64,000 bases of DNA from Pseudomonas triticifolii. GTDB lineage: Bacteria > Pseudomonadota > Gammaproteobacteria > Pseudomonadales > Pseudomonadaceae. Of the stretch, positions 9,104 to 18,006 are shown one piece after another (positions within the stretch are counted from its first letter, which is position 1; each line of letters starts with the position of its first letter). The DNA is taken from assembly GCF_014358015.1 (NCBI RefSeq), contig NZ_JACONV010000014.1, positions 62,001 to 126,000 of the forward strand. The letters are read 5' to 3'. The notes beneath the pieces are model-generated. The model ran no database searches and was not told the DNA's origin. It saw nothing but the letters and a program-made list of their open reading frames with translations. The position numbers and the translations under genes were made by a program.

Positions 9104-9695
9104 CCGTGAACGGCGAGGGGCGGCGCTGGTGATTCTGGCGCTCGTACTCTATCTGGCTTACTGGCTGCTGATCGACAGCTGGTTTGCCGGTCCCTTGCGT
9201 GACATCAGCGAACAGACTGAACAGTTGCGCGAGCAGCAGCAGCGTTACGCCGGTCTTTTGAAGCAGGGCGACGCCTTGCGTGAGCAACTGGAGCAGGCGC
9301 GCCGCGATCCGGCCAGCAGCACCAGTCTGTTGCCGGGCAACGACCCGAGCGCAGTGGCTGCCGACCTGATGCAGCGTGTCGCTGACCTGATTACCAGTCA
9401 GGCCAGCACCGGCGGCGGCTGCGCACTGACCCAGCGCATGCCCATCACGCCCGAGCAGGACAGCGCCGAGCCGTATCGGCAGGTCAAGGTCAGCCTGACC
9501 CTCAACTGCGCCATTGAGCCGCTGACGGCGATCCTGCATGCACTGGAGTATCAGCGCCCGTTCCTGTTCGTCGACGAAATGAGCCTGCGCCGTGACACCA
9601 ACGCCCCGGCCAATGGTGGTGCTGGCAAGCTGGTTGTGCACCTGCTGGTGCGCGGCTACCTGCAACCGGCCTCTGCCGGGGAGGGCGAACAATGA
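9084..9695 (+). CDS. gspM: Type II secretion protein GspM
   Basis: Partner of GspL in the inner-membrane platform. It has 203 residues: a short cytoplasmic basic start, one membrane helix near 13-28, a coiled coil rich in Glu, Gln and Arg at about 40-75, then a small periplasmic domain. A good Shine-Dalgarno (CAGGAG) precedes the ATG, which lies inside the end of gspL. Assignment rests on operon position and architecture, because GspM sequences are poorly conserved. Confidence 0.8.
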   Translation: MRRPLTSRERRGAALVILALVLYLAYWLLIDSWFAGPLRDISEQTEQLREQQQRYAGLLKQGDALREQLEQARRDPASSTSLLPGNDPSAVAADLMQRVADLITSQASTGGGCALTQRMPITPEQDSAEPYRQVKVSLTLNCAIEPLTAILHALEYQRPFLFVDEMSLRRDTNAPANGGAGKLVVHLLVRGYLQPASAGEGEQ

Positions 9696-10222
9696 TTCGT
9701 TCATTGCGTGCGCTGGAGTGGACGTTGCTGGGCGTCGCCGCCGTGCTGGCCGCGCTGGCGAGCCTGATCCTCAGTGGCGCTGCGCATTCGCCGCACTGGC
9801 TACCCGAGCAGGCACCACGCGACCCTGTTGATCGTGCCGCGCAGACTCACAGTGCGCCCACGGCGACACTGGACAGTCTGGCCAACACCTGGAAAACACC
9901 CCTGTTCAGCCCTGACCGCAGTCCTGATGTCGCGGTGCGCAAGAACGAAGTTCAAGCCACCAGTCTGGCGGGCCTCACTCTGACAGGCGTCATTCTCGAC
10001 GGCACGTTGCGTGTCGCGCTGATCAAGCAGGCCAGTGGCCCGGCGCTGAAAGTGAGGCAGGGTGACCGGCTGGCCAATGGCTGGACCCTGGACCAGCTCG
10101 ACCCGATGCAGGCCACCTTCAGTCTCGATGGCCGCAAGGAGACCCTGCGCCTTCCCGCGCCGCGTCTGCCGCCGCCGTCGACGACACCCCCGATTTCCCT
10201 TACCAACGATTCGACCCTGTGA
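9692..10222 (+). CDS. GspC-like (HR domain) protein, sometimes annotated GspN
   Basis: Inner-membrane protein of 176 residues with one membrane segment near 10-28 and a homology-region-like beta domain at about 80-150 (LAGLTLTGVILDGTLRVALI, VRQGDRLANGWTLDQLDP). This pattern matches the HR domain of GspC/XcpP, which contacts the first N domains of the secretin. The PDZ or coiled-coil tail of classical GspC is absent and a Pro-rich end replaces it. It sits between gspM and gspD, where annotators often write gspN. A GspC-type role is likely because no other gspC is in the operon. Confidence 0.72.
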   Translation: MIRSLRALEWTLLGVAAVLAALASLILSGAAHSPHWLPEQAPRDPVDRAAQTHSAPTATLDSLANTWKTPLFSPDRSPDVAVRKNEVQATSLAGLTLTGVILDGTLRVALIKQASGPALKVRQGDRLANGWTLDQLDPMQATFSLDGRKETLRLPAPRLPPPSTTPPISLTNDSTL

Positions 10223-12540
10223 TGGGTACCTTTTCTGGAGTTTCCGCCATCGCTACCTTGCGCACCCCCTTGCTTTGTCTTGCCACCGCTGTTGCCCTTG
10301 GCGGCTGCGCGTCCCGACAGGACACCCTCGACCCCGACAATGGCATGCTGCAGGAAGCGCTCCAGGGAACCGGTTCACAACGCCCACCCGTGGATCCGCG
10401 CAGCGAGCAACTGCCGGTTCAGGCCCAGCCTCAGTCGTCGGCCACCTCGCCGCAACGACAGATCATTCAAGGCAACCAGCGTTTCATCCGCCCGCCCGCA
10501 GCCACGCCCGCAGCGAAGGCCGGGGAGACGGGCGATATTGTGTTCAATTTCACCAACCAGCCAATTCAGGCGGTGATCAACAGCATCATGGGTGACCTGC
10601 TGCACGAGAACTACAGCATCGCCCAGGGCGTGAAGGGCGACGTGAGTTTCTCGACCTCCAAACCGGTCAACAAACAGCAGGCGCTGTCGATTCTGGAAAC
10701 CCTGCTGTCCTGGACCGACAACGCCATGATCAAGCAGGGCAACCGTTATGTGATTCTGCCGTCCAACCAGGCAGTCGCGGGCAAGCTGGTCCCGGAAATG
10801 CGCGTGGCGCAGCCTTCGGCGGGCATGTCGGCGCGGCTGTTCCCGTTGCGCTACATCTCGGCCAACGAAATGCAGAAGCTGCTCAAGCCTTTTGCCCGGG
10901 AAAATGCCTTCCTGCTGGTCGATCCGGCGCGCAACGTCCTCAGCATGGCTGGCACACCCGATGAGCTGGCCAACTATCAGGACACCATCGACACTTTCGA
11001 CGTGGACTGGCTCAAAGGCATGTCGGTCGGTGTGTTCGGTCTCCAGCGCGCCTCGGTCGGCGAACTGATGCCCGAGCTGCAGAAAATGTTCGGCCCTGAC
11101 AGCGGCATGCCGTTGGCGGGCATGGTGCGTTTTCTGCCTATCGAGCGTACCAACTCGGTGGTGGCGATTTCCTCGCAGCCCGAGTACCTGCGCGAGGTCG
11201 GGGAGTGGATTCACACCATTGACGAAGGCGGCGGCAACGAACCGCAGATGTACGTCTACGACGTGCGCAACATGAAAGCCACCGATCTGGCCAAGTACCT
11301 GCGACAGATCTACGGTACCGGCGCGATCAAGGACGATTCCCCGGCCAAGGTCGCGCCCGGGCTGCGTACCACAACCATGTCCTCGCTCAATGGCTCTGGC
11401 GGCACCGGTATGGGTAGCTCCTCAAGCCTGGGCGGCGGCATGAGCGGCGGGGGTATGGGTAACGGCATGAACGGCAGCAGTGGCTTTGGCAACAACCAGG
11501 GCATGAACGGTCAAGGCGACAGCGAGTCGGAGGATGAGCAGGGCGGCGGTGAAGCCGATGTCGCCAGTGACGAAGGGGGCGGCGCAAGTGGCAACAATAA
11601 GTCCCTGGATGCCAGCACCCGCATTACAGCGCAGAAGAGCAGCAACCAGTTGCTGGTCCGTACACGTCCTGCGCAATGGAAGGAAATCGAGTCAGCGATC
11701 AAGCGTCTCGACAACCCGCCGCTGCAAGTGCAGATCGAAACACGCATTCTTGAAGTCAAGCTGACCGGCGATCTGGACATGGGCGTGCAGTGGTACCTGG
11801 GGCGTCTGGCTGGCAATGCCAACTCGACAGGCACTGTCACCAACACGGCAGGCAGCCAGGGTGCGCTCGGCGCAGGCGGTGCAGCGCTGGCGGGTACGGA
11901 TTCGTTGTTTTATTCGTTTGTCAGCAATAACCTGCAGGTCGCCTTGCGGGCGCTGGAAACCAACGGCCGCACCCAGGTGCTGTCGGCACCGTCGCTGGTG
12001 GTCATGAATAACCAGCAGGCGCAGATTCAGGTCGGCGACAACATTCCCATCAGCCAGACCACCGTCAACACCAACACCTCTGACACCACCCTGAGCAGTG
12101 TCGAATACCTGCAAACCGGTGTGATTCTGGACGTAGTGCCGCGCATCAATCCGGGCGGTCTGGTGTACATGGATATCCAGCAGCAGGTCAGCGATGCCGA
12201 CAGCAGCGGCACAACGGATGTGAACGGCAACCCCCGGATTTCCACGCGCTCGGTGGCAACGCAGGTGGCGGCGCAGAGCGGTCAGACAGTGCTGCTGGGC
12301 GGCCTGATCAAACAGGACAACGCCGAGTCGGTCAGCGCCGTGCCTTATCTGGGACGTATTCCGGGTCTCAAATGGCTGTTTGGCAGGACCAGCAGGTCCA
12401 AGGATCGCACCGAACTGATCGTGCTCATCACCCCGCGTGTGATCACCAGCAGCAGCCAGGCGCGTCAGGTCACCGATGACTATCGCCAGCAGATGCAGTT
12501 GCTCAAGCCTGAGGTCGCTCGCAAAGTCGGGCAGAACTGA
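10222..12540 (+). CDS. gspD: Type II secretion outer-membrane secretin GspD
   Basis: Outer-membrane channel of the system, about 772 residues. The N-terminus is a signal peptide ending in a lipobox-like LGGC (Cys29), so it is probably lipid-anchored and may not need a separate pilotin. The N0-N3 domains begin near residue 110 (VFNFTNQPIQAVINSIMGDL), and the secretin domain occupies about 470-753 with VPYLGRIPGLKWLFGR and ELIVLITPRVI. Residues about 387-463 form a long Gly/Ser/Met-rich then acidic insert inside the N3 region. The gene closes the overlapping operon. A GTG one codon upstream is an alternative start. Confidence 0.95.
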   Translation: MGTFSGVSAIATLRTPLLCLATAVALGGCASRQDTLDPDNGMLQEALQGTGSQRPPVDPRSEQLPVQAQPQSSATSPQRQIIQGNQRFIRPPAATPAAKAGETGDIVFNFTNQPIQAVINSIMGDLLHENYSIAQGVKGDVSFSTSKPVNKQQALSILETLLSWTDNAMIKQGNRYVILPSNQAVAGKLVPEMRVAQPSAGMSARLFPLRYISANEMQKLLKPFARENAFLLVDPARNVLSMAGTPDELANYQDTIDTFDVDWLKGMSVGVFGLQRASVGELMPELQKMFGPDSGMPLAGMVRFLPIERTNSVVAISSQPEYLREVGEWIHTIDEGGGNEPQMYVYDVRNMKATDLAKYLRQIYGTGAIKDDSPAKVAPGLRTTTMSSLNGSGGTGMGSSSSLGGGMSGGGMGNGMNGSSGFGNNQGMNGQGDSESEDEQGGGEADVASDEGGGASGNNKSLDASTRITAQKSSNQLLVRTRPAQWKEIESAIKRLDNPPLQVQIETRILEVKLTGDLDMGVQWYLGRLAGNANSTGTVTNTAGSQGALGAGGAALAGTDSLFYSFVSNNLQVALRALETNGRTQVLSAPSLVVMNNQQAQIQVGDNIPISQTTVNTNTSDTTLSSVEYLQTGVILDVVPRINPGGLVYMDIQQQVSDADSSGTTDVNGNPRISTRSVATQVAAQSGQTVLLGGLIKQDNAESVSAVPYLGRIPGLKWLFGRTSRSKDRTELIVLITPRVITSSSQARQVTDDYRQQMQLLKPEVARKVGQN

Positions 12541-12615
12541 GGGTGTGTTAGCTTGCGCTCCGACGTCCACCGACAACGCTGCCTGTGGGCAGCGTTCAAC
12601 CGAGGTTATCGACCG

Positions 12616-13335
12616 ATGCTGAAATTTTTCGCCGCATTGCTTTTCGTCTGCTCCGGGCTGGTTCAGGCGCAGGACACCCTGCACATCGACCTGCCCCTGA
12701 ACTACCTCGCTCAAGCCAGTAGCGACAAGCCGAACACGCCGTTGGTGATCTTCATTCACGGCTACGGCAGTAACGCGGCGGACCTGTTCAGTCTCAAGGA
12801 CCGCCTGCCTTCCGGTTACAACTACCTGTCGGTACAGGCCCCGGTCGAACTGCAGCCCGACAGCTACAAATGGTTCACACGCAAGCCAGGCGTAACCGAA
12901 TACGACGGCGTGACCGACGAGCTGAAAAGCAGCACCGAGCGGCTGACGGCGTTCATCGGTCAGGCGACGGACAAGTACCAGACGCAGCCGGACAAGGTGT
13001 TTCTGGTGGGCTTCAGCCAGGGCGCGATGATGAGCTACGAGGTTGCCCTGCGCCAGCCAGCGCTGGTGGGCGGGATTGCGGCATTGAGCGGGCGACTACT
13101 GCCGGTGGTTAAATCCGGACTCCAGTCCAGCGATGCGCTCAAGCATCTGAACGTCTTTATCGGCCATGGCGCCGAAGACCGTCAGGTGTCCTACGCCAGC
13201 GGCCCTGACGCCGAGACGACCTTGAAAGCGCTCGGTCTCAAACCTGAGTTTCACGGCTATCAAGGGTTGGGGCACGGCCTGAGTGGGGCCGAGGTTTCGG
13301 ACCTGGCTCAATGGCTGGAAAAATCGGCTCGCTGA
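12616..13335 (+). CDS. Exported phospholipase/carboxylesterase-type hydrolase
   Basis: Alpha/beta hydrolase of the phospholipase/carboxylesterase family, 239 residues. The ATG at 12616 is chosen because a clean signal peptide starts there (hydrophobic core to about residue 18, cleavage near VQAQ). The nucleophile is Ser134 in GFSQG; the acid is in GAEDRQV and the His in GLGHGLSG; the oxyanion region is FIHGYGSNA. It begins 75 bases after gspD on the same strand. An exported esterase directly behind a type II operon is a reasonable candidate client. Substrate unknown. Confidence 0.8.
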   Translation: MLKFFAALLFVCSGLVQAQDTLHIDLPLNYLAQASSDKPNTPLVIFIHGYGSNAADLFSLKDRLPSGYNYLSVQAPVELQPDSYKWFTRKPGVTEYDGVTDELKSSTERLTAFIGQATDKYQTQPDKVFLVGFSQGAMMSYEVALRQPALVGGIAALSGRLLPVVKSGLQSSDALKHLNVFIGHGAEDRQVSYASGPDAETTLKALGLKPEFHGYQGLGHGLSGAEVSDLAQWLEKSAR

Positions 13336-13349
13336 TACGCTTGGCTTAA

Positions 13350-13410
13350 GGCTAGCGCCTGGATGGCGCTGGCCCTTTCGCGAGCGAGCTCGCTCCCACA
13401 AAAAACGCTT
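13350..13410. repeat. REP-like hairpins after the hydrolase gene
   Basis: Two stems lie here: GGCTAGCGCC/GGCGCTGGCC with one mismatch, and a palindromic GCGAGCGAGCTCGC followed by TCCCAC. The second matches the core of a common Pseudomonas REP family and is related to the long hairpin at 52158-52214. It may also end transcription of the secretion operon. Confidence 0.55.
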
Positions 13411-13481
13411 TTCTTCAGTAAATGAAGGTGTGCGTGGTGAGCGCGAGCCTGCATGTAGAGTTGAACGTCGATGTGACTCTC

Positions 13482-13503
13482 GCGCACAGATGCTTCTGTG
13501 CGC
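13482..13503 (-). terminator. Hairpin between convergent genes
   Basis: Perfect 8-bp stem GCGCACAG/CTGTGCGC with a 6-nt loop, 20 bases past the stop of the MFS gene. No T-run follows on the - strand, so intrinsic termination is only possible. Confidence 0.4.
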
Positions 13504-13522
13504 TAAAGCAGCCAGGTATCGC

Positions 13523-14737
13523 TCAGTTGCGGCCGACCCTCGCAGCCTTTTCACCCGATGCATCCTTCAAGAATGCCAGCAGCGCAATCAATGGCAACGC
13601 GGTGCCTGCGATCAGTACCCAGGTCCATCCGCCATGGTCGAACAGCGGGCTGGCCACTGCCGACCCAATGGCCCCGCCAATGAAGATGCTGGTCATGTAC
13701 AGCGCGTTGAGTCGGCTGCGGCTGGCGGCATCCAGTGCGTAGACGGTGCGCTGGCCCAGCACCATGCTGGTTTGCACGCAGTAGTCCAGCACCACGCCGG
13801 TCACGGCCAGGCCGATCACGCTGTAGACCGGGTGGACCAGCCCGGGCAAGAAGCTCAGCGCGCCGAACAGCAGCGCACCTAGCGAGACGATTCGGGTGTG
13901 GCCTGCATCGGCCAGTCGGCCACTGATGGGCGCGGCAATCGCTCCGATAGCGCCGATCAGCGCAAAAAGGGCGATCTGGGTTTGCGTCAGGCCGTGATTG
14001 CGCGACAGTTCAAGCGGCACCGCCGTCCAGAACAGGCTGAAAGTAGCGAACATGCAGGCTTGATAGAACGCACGCTGGCGCAGCACCGGCTGGGTACGCA
14101 ACAGTGTCCAGAGCGAAAACAGCAGTTGGCCGTACGTGGCACGATGGTCAGGCAAGCGCTTGGGCATCGTGGTTGCCAGCACCACGCTGATGCCGATCAT
14201 CACCACCGCCGCTGAGGCGAAGACCGCGCGCCAGCCGAAATGGTCGGCCACCAGGCTGGAAATCGGCCGTGCCAACAGGATACCGAGTAGCAGGCCGCCC
14301 ATGATTGAGCCGACCACGCGCCCGCGCGATTCCTCGGGTGCAAGGTGCGCCGCCAGCGGGATCAGCATCTGTACCGACACTGAACTGAAACCCACCAACA
14401 GCGAGACCAGCAAAAACAGGTTCGGCTGTTCGGCGAACGCCGCGCCCAGCAGGCTCAACGTCGCAACGGCGGTAGTGACCAGCATCAGTTTGCGGTTTTC
14501 CAGCAAGTCCCCCAACGGCACCAGAAAGAACAGACCCAGCGCATACCCGATCTGCGTCAACGCCACGATCAGGCTCGCAGCCGTACTGGACAGCCCGATG
14601 TCCGGCGCGATCAGCTCAATGATCGGCTGGGCATAATAGATATTGGCGACAATGGCGCCGCAGCAGAATGCAAACAGCATCACCAGACCACGGGTCATGG
14701 TGAGGCTGCCGGAAGGGTTTGGGGTCGAGTGGGGCAT
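13523..14737 (-). CDS. MFS exporter (DHA1-like, 12 TM)
   Basis: Inner-membrane major facilitator of about 404 residues with roughly 12 hydrophobic segments. The start at MPHSTPNP is chosen because the first helix (GLVMLFAFCCGAIVANIYYAQP) follows shortly after and GCGAGAC lies upstream. The loop PLGDLLENRKLML matches the MFS signature between helices 2 and 3. Overall it resembles YnfM/Bcr-type drug or metabolite exporters. No linked regulator indicates a substrate. Confidence 0.8.
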   Translation of the reverse strand: MPHSTPNPSGSLTMTRGLVMLFAFCCGAIVANIYYAQPIIELIAPDIGLSSTAASLIVALTQIGYALGLFFLVPLGDLLENRKLMLVTTAVATLSLLGAAFAEQPNLFLLVSLLVGFSSVSVQMLIPLAAHLAPEESRGRVVGSIMGGLLLGILLARPISSLVADHFGWRAVFASAAVVMIGISVVLATTMPKRLPDHRATYGQLLFSLWTLLRTQPVLRQRAFYQACMFATFSLFWTAVPLELSRNHGLTQTQIALFALIGAIGAIAAPISGRLADAGHTRIVSLGALLFGALSFLPGLVHPVYSVIGLAVTGVVLDYCVQTSMVLGQRTVYALDAASRSRLNALYMTSIFIGGAIGSAVASPLFDHGGWTWVLIAGTALPLIALLAFLKDASGEKAARVGRN

Positions 14738-14967
14738 TGTCGGTCTCGCTCGTGCAATCGGCCTGCGCACACGCTTTAACCGCGCGCGGACCGTTCAGAA
14801 TGGAATGCCGAGCAGGCTAATGGTTTTACCGACAATTAAGTAGGTGCGGCGAGGTGATACAAGATATTTCCATGAGTGATGATTGGAATCGAATCAGCGA
14901 GTGAGGCAGTCTTCCTGCCGCCGCGAGTAATGCCACAGTGCATACCTTCATCACGCGCTTGTCGCCC

Positions 14968-17900
14968 CTAACGCCCCGCTGGCCTGATTCCATAACACAC
15001 CACATACAGCGCGGGCAGAAAAAACAGGGTCAGCAGGGTGGCGACGGCTATGCCGCCGATCATGGCGATGGCCATCGGTCCCCAGAATACCTCTCGTGCG
15101 ATCGGGATCATGCCCAGGCTGGCGGCGGCCGCTGTCAGCAGGATCGGCCGGCATCGATGCTCGGTAGCCTTGATGACCGACGCCCAAGGGCTTTCACCTG
15201 CGGCCATGAACTCGTCGATCTGGGTCACCAGAATCACCGAATTGCGGATGATGATGCCGATCAATGCCAGCACTCCGAGAATCGCCACGAAGCCCAGCGG
15301 ATAGCCTGAAATCAACAGCGCAGCGACGACGCCGATCAGCCCGAGCGGTACGACGCTGACTACCAGCAGCAACTTCTTCACGCTGTGCAGCTGGATCATC
15401 AGGAAGCTCACGACCAATAACAGCATCAGCGGCACGACTTTCAGGATCGGCCCCTGGGAGCGGGCGCTGGCTTCGACTGCGCCGCCTGTGGCAACCGAAT
15501 AGCGCACGGGCAGGGCGGTGCTGAACGCATCGACCTCAGGTTTCAACTGTTTGACCAGCGCTGCCGGTTGCAGCTTGCCCAGCACGCTGGCCTTGAGGGT
15601 GATGGTGGGCAGGCGGTCACGACGCCAGACCAGCGGTTGTTCCTGTTCATAGCTGAGGGTGGCGAAGGACAGCAGCGGGACGGTCGAGCCATTCGGTGTC
15701 GGGATCTGCAGGCTACCGAGCGTCTGGATTGAGCTGCGCTCGTCATTTTGGGCGCGTCCCACCACGTCGATCAGGTAGGTGCTGTCTCTTATCTGGGTGA
15801 TGGTCGTACCGCTGACCAGACTGTTGAGAATCTGCGCCACGTCTTCCGATGACAGCCCGAACTGACGCACCTTGTCCTGCGCGATGTCGATCTTCAGCAC
15901 CTTGCCGGGCTCATTCCAGTCGTAGATCACCTGGCCGATGTCGGGGTGGGTGTCGAGGATCGCGGCGAGCGCCATGGCCTGACTGCGTACCTGTTCGATA
16001 TCCGGTCCGCTGACCCGGTACTGAATCGGCCAGCCCACCGGCGGGCCCATATTCAGCGGCTGCACGTAGCCGCCGACACCGACGTAGTCGTCGCGAAAGC
16101 GCTCGCGCAGACGGTCGATCAGCCGGTCACGCGACTCGCCGCCGCGACTGACGATCACCATCTGGCCGTAGAACGGGTTGCTCAGTTGCTGGTCCAGCGG
16201 CAGGTAGAAACGCACCGCGCCCTTGCCGACGTAGGAACTCCAGTGCAGCACATCCGGATCGTCCTTGAGCGTGGCCTCGAAGCGGTCCATGGTCTGGCGG
16301 GTGCCTTCGATGGAGCCGTTTTGCGGCATGTAGAGGTCGATGAGGATTTCCGGGCGATCCGAGTCCGGGAAGAACTGGTTCTGCAGCAGTGTGCTGGCGA
16401 ACAGCGAGCCGACGAAGATCAATGCGGTGATTCCGATCACCCACCCACGATGTTCCAGCGCCTTGACCAGTGAGCGGCTGAAGCCTCGCATCCAGCGTCC
16501 CGGAGCCGCATGCACCGCCGACACCTTAAGGATATGCACGCCGATCAGTGGCGCGAACAGCACGGCCACCAGCCAGGACAGCAATAGCGCGACGGCAATC
16601 ACCGCAAACATGGTGAACACGTACTCACCCGCCGAGCTGTGATTCAGACCGATCGGCACAAAACCCGCGACCGTGACCAGGGTGCCCGTGAGCATCGGGA
16701 ATGCGGTCGAGGTGTAGGCAAAGGTCGCTGCCTGTTCTCGGGTGTCGCCGTGTTCGAGGCGGGTCACCATCATCTCGACGGTGATCATCGCATCATCCAC
16801 CAGCAGGCCGAGCGCAATGATCAGCGCGCCCAGGGAAATACGCTGCATGGTGATGCCGCTGTACTCCATGAACACGAAGACCAGCGCGAGCACCAGTGGA
16901 ATCGAACAGGCCACCACCAGACCCGCACGGATGCCCAGGCTTATGAAGCTGACCACCAGCACGATCAGGATCGCTTCGAACAGCGCCCGGGTGAAACCGC
17001 CGATGGCTTTCTCAACCACATCGGCCTGACTCGATACCAGATGCACATCAATGCCCAGCGGCAGTTCGGTGGTCAGTTCTTCGATGCGCTGCTGCAGTTG
17101 GGTGCCGAACGCTTGAATATTGCCGCCCTGTTTCATGGCCACGGCCAGGCCGATGGCAGGCTGGCCGTTGAAGCGGAACAGGGAAGAGGGCGGGTCGGCG
17201 TAACGGCGTTCGACGGTGGCCAGATCACTCAGACGAAAGAAGCGCTCGCCGAAGCGCAGATTGACCGCCAGCAGATCCTCTTCGTTGGAGAACTGGCCGC
17301 TGGCCCTGACCGCAATACGCTCAGGACCCGCCTCCATGACCCCGGCAGGCGTCACCGAGTTTTGGGCTTGCAAGCTTTGCAGCACCTGGCGCTGGTCGAT
17401 TCCCAGGGCGGCCAGTTTGCGAACCGAAAAATTCAGGTAGATGACTTCGCGTTGGGCGCCGAGCAGCTCGATCTTGCCCAGGTTCGGCACGCTGCGGATG
17501 TCGGCTCGCACCTGCTCGACGTAATCGCGCAATTGGCGAAAGGACAGGCCGTCAGTCGTGAAGGCATAGATGCTGCCGAACACGTCGCCGAACTCGTCGT
17601 TGAATGCCGGGCCCTGAATCCCGCTGGGCAGGTCGCCGCGCACGTCGCTGATCTTCTTGCGCACCTGATACCAGGCCTCGGGAATGTCGGCGCTGCGGGT
17701 CTCGCTTTTGAGAAATACAAATAACGTGGATTCGCCGGCCAGCGTGTAGCTTTTCACGTAGTCCAGTGCATCGATTTCTTCGAGCTTCTTCTCCAGGCGA
17801 TCGGTCACTTGCTGCAAGGTGTCGTTCAGGGTCGCCCCCGGCCAGCGTGCCTGAATCACCATGGTCTTGATCGCGAACGAGGGGTCTTCCTCGCGTCCCA

Positions 17901-18006
17901 GATTCAGGAACGATCCACAGCCCATCAGCAGCGCAACGAACATCATGTACCAGACCAGCGTGCGATGCCTGAGGCCCCAGGCCGACAGATTGAAGCGCTC
18001 CTTCAC
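14968..18006 (-). CDS. triC: RND efflux transporter, TriC-like
   Basis: Inner-membrane proton-driven efflux pump of about 1012 residues, with the RND layout of 12 membrane helices and two large periplasmic loops. Start: GTG at 18006, overlapping the stop of the adaptor gene (GTGA) with GAGAGG upstream. Seen motifs include the TM4 Asp pair in GLLVDDAMITVEMMV, the second-half LIGIIIRNSVILVTQIDE, and the porter loop PSFAIKTMVIQARWPGA. Two adaptor genes sit directly upstream on the same strand, an arrangement known for P. aeruginosa TriABC, whose TriC is of similar size. The outer-membrane partner (OpmH/TolC type) is not encoded here. Confidence 0.85.
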   Translation of the reverse strand: MKERFNLSAWGLRHRTLVWYMMFVALLMGCGSFLNLGREEDPSFAIKTMVIQARWPGATLNDTLQQVTDRLEKKLEEIDALDYVKSYTLAGESTLFVFLKSETRSADIPEAWYQVRKKISDVRGDLPSGIQGPAFNDEFGDVFGSIYAFTTDGLSFRQLRDYVEQVRADIRSVPNLGKIELLGAQREVIYLNFSVRKLAALGIDQRQVLQSLQAQNSVTPAGVMEAGPERIAVRASGQFSNEEDLLAVNLRFGERFFRLSDLATVERRYADPPSSLFRFNGQPAIGLAVAMKQGGNIQAFGTQLQQRIEELTTELPLGIDVHLVSSQADVVEKAIGGFTRALFEAILIVLVVSFISLGIRAGLVVACSIPLVLALVFVFMEYSGITMQRISLGALIIALGLLVDDAMITVEMMVTRLEHGDTREQAATFAYTSTAFPMLTGTLVTVAGFVPIGLNHSSAGEYVFTMFAVIAVALLLSWLVAVLFAPLIGVHILKVSAVHAAPGRWMRGFSRSLVKALEHRGWVIGITALIFVGSLFASTLLQNQFFPDSDRPEILIDLYMPQNGSIEGTRQTMDRFEATLKDDPDVLHWSSYVGKGAVRFYLPLDQQLSNPFYGQMVIVSRGGESRDRLIDRLRERFRDDYVGVGGYVQPLNMGPPVGWPIQYRVSGPDIEQVRSQAMALAAILDTHPDIGQVIYDWNEPGKVLKIDIAQDKVRQFGLSSEDVAQILNSLVSGTTITQIRDSTYLIDVVGRAQNDERSSIQTLGSLQIPTPNGSTVPLLSFATLSYEQEQPLVWRRDRLPTITLKASVLGKLQPAALVKQLKPEVDAFSTALPVRYSVATGGAVEASARSQGPILKVVPLMLLLVVSFLMIQLHSVKKLLLVVSVVPLGLIGVVAALLISGYPLGFVAILGVLALIGIIIRNSVILVTQIDEFMAAGESPWASVIKATEHRCRPILLTAAAASLGMIPIAREVFWGPMAIAMIGGIAVATLLTLFFLPALYVVCYGIRPAGR

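Noticed and set aside
9692..10222. A true GspN (as in Klebsiella)
   Set aside because: Classical GspN is larger and lacks the HR-like pattern seen here; GspC-like fits better.
16639..17724. 361-codon open frame on the + strand
   Set aside because: Antisense to the RND transporter gene; His/Gln/Arg-rich composition without any family pattern.
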